Origin: an uncultured Selenomonas sp.
GTDB lineage: Bacteria; Bacillota; Negativicutes; Selenomonadales; Selenomonadaceae
DNA length: 9,150 nucleotides
NCBI GenBank assembly: GCA_937915915.1
Contig: CALGGN010000139.1
Coordinates: forward strand, 1-9,150
Direction of reading: 5' to 3'
Shown: positions 6,784 to 9,150 of the stretch, in pieces
Numbering within the stretch: position 1 is the stretch's first letter
Layout of the letters: every line of letters starts with the position of its first letter
The notes under the pieces: generated by a model
Told to the model about the DNA's origin: nothing
Seen by the model: the letters and a program-made list of their open reading frames with translations, nothing else
Databases searched by the model: none
Translations under genes and position numbers: made by a program

Positions 6784-7233
6784 CTAATCCTTTTGTATGC
6801 ACTCCACGAACTTATCAAGCGCCGGATTGGTATTTTTTTCCTGCCAGATGGCAGCCACTTCGGCGGGGAGCGCGCTGTCCTCCAACGGAATAAACAGCAG
6901 ATTGATTCCTGCCGGAGCGCATGGCAGGAAATACTCGGGAACGATAGTGATTCCCTTGCCCAACGCCACAAACAGCAAAATACTTTCTATGGCCTGATGC
7001 TGGAAGTTTATATTCGGAACGAAGCCGACATCCGCAAAATCAGCCAGAATGGCTTGTGTGGGGTCATATTCGCTGAGAGCGTTTTGCCGATAGGAAATGA
7101 ATATCTCATCTGCCAGCTGCTCCCTTTTCAGGGAATGGAATTCTGCAAAAGGATGCTGGGGCGGTACTGCTACATACAGTGGATAACGGGCAAGCACCAT
7201 TTCTTTCAGTCCGGACTTCTTTTTGCCGGGCAA
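6784..7233 (-). pseudogene. LysR-family regulator, C-terminal fragment lacking the DNA-binding domain
   Basis: The reading frame carries about 150 residues matching the second half of a LysR substrate-binding domain: YPLYVAVPPQHPFAE, then LKREQLADEIFISY, a central VGFVPNINFQHQAIESIL stretch, and VALGKGITIVPEYF near the end. The N-terminal winged HTH and roughly the first half of the effector domain are missing. The frame is closed by a TAA at 7240-7242. The possible starts (TTG at 7233, ATG at 7200) have no convincing ribosome site, and residues before the ATG already look like LysR coding sequence. The break lies within 12 bp of the end of the hydrolase gene, suggesting a deletion or recombination junction there. 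I call it a broken gene. Coordinates give the visible open stretch. Confidence 0.72.
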
Positions 7234-7245
7234 GGGCAGTTAGTA

Positions 7246-8403
7246 TTACTTCAGATTTTTATCAAAGAAGGCAAACAGTTTATCAAAGGGAATCTTGTCC
7301 ATCTGATCGTAGAGATCCACATGGGTTGCGCCGGGGACGACAATTTCTTCCTTGGGCGATGCGAGCTTTGCATACACATTATCCGAGAAATACTTGGAAT
7401 GAGCCTTATCGCCGGTAATCAGCATGACCGGTGTATTGCCCAGTTCATCAATGTTGCTCATGAGTTTGAAATCGAAGAAGCCATACGGCGTCACCGAATC
7501 CCAAGCCAGCTTGTTGGAGTTGATTGCCCGCGGATGAAAGGCACGGCCTACATAGTAGCCAAAGAAATCCTGAATAACGGGATTAGCATCAGCAGGCAGT
7601 TTATCCGGGAACATGGTATCAAAGGTTTCCACATTGCCCTTGGAATCTACGCCCAATTCATGTGCGCCACGGATGGCCTTACCCGTTCTGGCCTCTTCAT
7701 TACGCATCTTAGCCAGATGCTGTTTCACGATCTCCCGCTGTTCCGGCGTGTAGTAAGCACCATTATAATGGTCGCTGATGCTTTCACTCATATCATACAT
7801 AGCTGAGGTTGCTACGGCCTTGATGCGGCTGTCGCTGCCAGCTGCAGTGATAGCCATGCCGGACAAGCCACAGATGCCCATGGCACCGACCTGATCCGGG
7901 TTCACGAATTTCAGATTGGAAACGAAATCCACAGCGGCATGGTAGTCTTCCGTGAATATTTCCGGGGAGCCCATATTGCGGCGGCTGCCACTGCTCTCAC
8001 CGGTGGTGGAGGGATCAAAGGCTACGGCCACATAACCATGCTTGGCAAACTCCTGCGCATACAGACCGGAGGACTGCTCCTTGACCGCCCCAAAAGGCCC
8101 GGTCACCACGACAGCTTTGTAACGCTTGCTGGCGTCGAAGTTTTTCGGCAGGTAAAGATGACCTGCCACTTCAAAGCCGAAGCGGTTTTGGAAACGGACA
8201 TCCTTCGCCTCAATGGACTTGTCCACCTGAAATACCCTTGTGTCATCCGTGAGTTCGCTGACGGTTGCCTGTTTCATCCGGGAGGCTGCCGCAAGTGTCT
8301 TGGCCGTTACTGCCGCCGAAGCGGAGGGCATCATACCAAAGGCAAAGGCGCCTGCCATCATCGCCGCCATAAACAGCATGGTCTTTTTCTTTTTCATCTT
8401 CAT
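7246..8403 (-). CDS. Exported alpha/beta hydrolase, dienelactone-hydrolase-like
   Basis: The product is 385 residues from the ATG at 8403 (GAGAGGA just upstream). It has a clear signal peptide: MKMKKKK, a hydrophobic stretch about 8-24, and a probable cleavage after SASA (residue 30), so the enzyme should act outside the cytoplasm. The mature protein has the alpha/beta-hydrolase layout: VVVTGPFG (98-105) at the oxyanion position, AFDPSTTGESSGS (128-140), nucleophile elbow MGICGLSGMA (175-184), acid candidate Asp332 in LITGDKAHS and base His361 in GATHVDLYD. The elbow fits the dienelactone hydrolase type with Cys178 as nucleophile; no classical GxSxG is present. A TTG start at 8430 is possible but less likely. 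The substrate is unknown. It is codirectional with the alcohol dehydrogenase fragment upstream, but a hairpin terminator separates them. Confidence 0.85.
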   Translation of the reverse strand: MKMKKKKTMLFMAAMMAGAFAFGMMPSASAAVTAKTLAAASRMKQATVSELTDDTRVFQVDKSIEAKDVRFQNRFGFEVAGHLYLPKNFDASKRYKAVVVTGPFGAVKEQSSGLYAQEFAKHGYVAVAFDPSTTGESSGSRRNMGSPEIFTEDYHAAVDFVSNLKFVNPDQVGAMGICGLSGMAITAAGSDSRIKAVATSAMYDMSESISDHYNGAYYTPEQREIVKQHLAKMRNEEARTGKAIRGAHELGVDSKGNVETFDTMFPDKLPADANPVIQDFFGYYVGRAFHPRAINSNKLAWDSVTPYGFFDFKLMSNIDELGNTPVMLITGDKAHSKYFSDNVYAKLASPKEEIVVPGATHVDLYDQMDKIPFDKLFAFFDKNLK

Positions 8404-8434
8404 AAGATTTTCCTCTCTTTCCATACACAATGAA

Positions 8435-8477
8435 CGAAAATATCGGCGTCGAAAGCAAGGCTTTGCTTCGCCGCGCC
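8435..8477 (-). terminator. Probable intrinsic terminator after the iron alcohol dehydrogenase gene
   Basis: Minus-strand hairpin 8445-8477: GGCG pairs with CGCC at the base, and CGAAGCAA pairs with TTGCTTTCG in the upper stem with a single-base bulge, followed by GATATTTTCG. The T-run is short and interrupted, so termination may be partial. It starts 2 nt after the dehydrogenase stop and ends about 30 nt before the hydrolase start. Confidence 0.55.
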
Positions 8478-8479
8478 TT

Positions 8480-9121
8480 TCACAAGCAAGCCCGCAAAAT
8501 CTTTACGATATCCTCTTGGCCGAGGGGGACATAGGAAATACTGCCAATTCCCGTAAAGGCAAGCGCATGTTGCGCCATTTCCTCAAAATGCTCATCGGTG
8601 ATGCCAACCTCGCGGAGCGTCATGGGAATGCCCAAACCGCTGAAGAACTGCTCTAGCGCATCGATGCCCTTTTCCGCCAGTTCCTGCTTGTCCATGTCGG
8701 CGGGGAGTCCCCAAACATTGACAGCGAAATCCGCAAACTTGCCTACGGTCTTGTCGCTCAGGATATGGCGCATCCAGCGCGGGGTCACGATAGCCAGTCC
8801 CACGCCATGCGTTATATCATAGTAGGCCGACAGTTCATGCTCGATGTAGTGGCACGACCAATCATGCGCCTTACCCGCGTTGCAAAGGCCGTTCAAGCCC
8901 AAGGAGCTAGCCCACATGAGGTTGGCTCTCGCCTCGTAGTTATTAGGCTCCTTGAGGGCAAGGGGCGCAAAGTGAATCACCGTCTTCAAGATGGCCTCGC
9001 AGATGCGATCCGTCAAAAACGTGTCCTCCGACCCGAAATAGACTTCCATGACATGGGACATGATATCCGCACTACCCGCCGCTGTTTGTCTAGCGGGGAC
9101 GGTGAAAGTGTTTTCCGGTTC
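8480..9121 (-). CDS. Iron-containing alcohol dehydrogenase (butanol dehydrogenase / YqhD type), 5' end missing
   Basis: C-terminal 213 residues of a cytoplasmic group III metal-dependent alcohol dehydrogenase that interconverts aldehydes and alcohols with NAD(P)H. The open frame continues upstream of the first in-frame ATG (9061) to the end of genomic sequence, and those codons read ENTFTVPARQTAAGSADIM, a well-known family stretch, so 9061 is not the start. All four expected metal ligands are visible: Asp and His in ADIMSHVME, and the two histidines in CHYIEHELSAYYDITHG, spaced 14 residues apart as in this family. The NAD(P)-binding N-terminal half is cut off by the adapter sequence at the window end. 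Substrate cannot be told; BdhA/YqhD-like is the closest type. The stop is TGA at 8480. Confidence 0.88.
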   Translation of the reverse strand, partial: EPENTFTVPARQTAAGSADIMSHVMEVYFGSEDTFLTDRICEAILKTVIHFAPLALKEPNNYEARANLMWASSLGLNGLCNAGKAHDWSCHYIEHELSAYYDITHGVGLAIVTPRWMRHILSDKTVGKFADFAVNVWGLPADMDKQELAEKGIDALEQFFSGLGIPMTLREVGITDEHFEEMAQHALAFTGIGSISYVPLGQEDIVKILRACL

Positions 9122-9150
9122 AGATCGGAAGAGCGTCGTGTAGGGAAAGA
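9122..9150 (+). other. Illumina sequencing adapter (assembly artefact)
   Basis: The final 29 bases begin AGATCGGAAGAGCGTCGTGT and match, as I remember it, the complement of the TruSeq read-1 adapter without mismatch. This is not biological sequence. The contig therefore ends at about 9121, and any reading frame crossing that point is artificial. Confidence 0.96.

Noticed and set aside
6793..7806. Plus-strand open frame of 337 codons
   Set aside because: It runs antisense across both the LysR fragment and the hydrolase gene, which have clear family motifs on the minus strand. No domain is recognisable in the plus frame.
8404..8430. TTG start for the hydrolase giving nine extra N-terminal residues
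   Set aside because: The ATG at 8403 has a well-placed GAGAGGA ribosome site and directly precedes the lysine-rich start of the signal peptide. The upstream codons include the Shine-Dalgarno itself.
8480..9061. Start of the iron alcohol dehydrogenase at the ATG at 9061
   Set aside because: The frame stays open upstream and encodes the conserved ENTFTVPARQTAAG stretch, so this ATG is internal and the gene is 5' truncated.

Overview
The window reads as a piece of a chromosome from an anaerobic Firmicutes-type bacterium. Its Shine-Dalgarno sequences are strong (AGGAGG, GGGAGG), base composition is roughly balanced, and a galactitol-type PTS is controlled by a PRD regulator rather than by the DeoR-type GatR of enterobacteria. 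A Negativicutes relative such as Selenomonas would fit, but that is an impression and not a demonstrated placement. Almost every gene lies on the minus strand. The last 29 bases (9122-9150) match the Illumina TruSeq adapter as I remember it, so the real genomic sequence ends near 9121.

Region 1 (1-4070, minus) is a galactitol-type utilisation operon in the order gatD, gatA, gatB, gatC, PfkB-family sugar-phosphate kinase. The kinase runs off the left edge. The expected scheme is uptake and phosphorylation of galactitol by the IIA/IIB/IIC proteins, oxidation of galactitol-1-phosphate by GatD to tagatose-6-phosphate, then phosphorylation by the kinase to tagatose-1,6-bisphosphate. The aldolase needed to finish the route is not in the window and could lie to the left.

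Region 2 (4071-6490) holds the control system: a 644-residue PRD-type activator (minus) with intact phosphorylatable residues, its own intrinsic terminator, and two promoters. The promoters upstream of gatD and of the regulator share an ungapped block of about 57 bp that includes the -10, the -35 position, a conserved core and an inverted repeat (TTTCC/GGAA). The gatD promoter adds a larger nested inverted repeat and a second perfect palindrome. I read these as operators of the PRD activator, which would then also control its own gene. This is the most informative non-coding signal in the window.

Region 3 (about 6440-7240) is a small graveyard of regulators. It holds an AraC-type DNA-binding domain without an effector domain (plus) and the C-terminal half of a LysR-type regulator without its DNA-binding domain (minus). 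They converge, with their stop codons 2 bp apart.

Region 4 (7246-9121, minus) carries an exported alpha/beta hydrolase of the dienelactone-hydrolase-like type. Upstream of it is the C-terminal part of an iron-containing alcohol dehydrogenase, cut by the end of the real sequence. A hairpin that looks like a terminator separates these two genes. I found no RNA genes, CRISPR arrays or insertion sequences. I did not find a wholly new biological system; the best leads are the shared operator architecture and the eroded regulator region.
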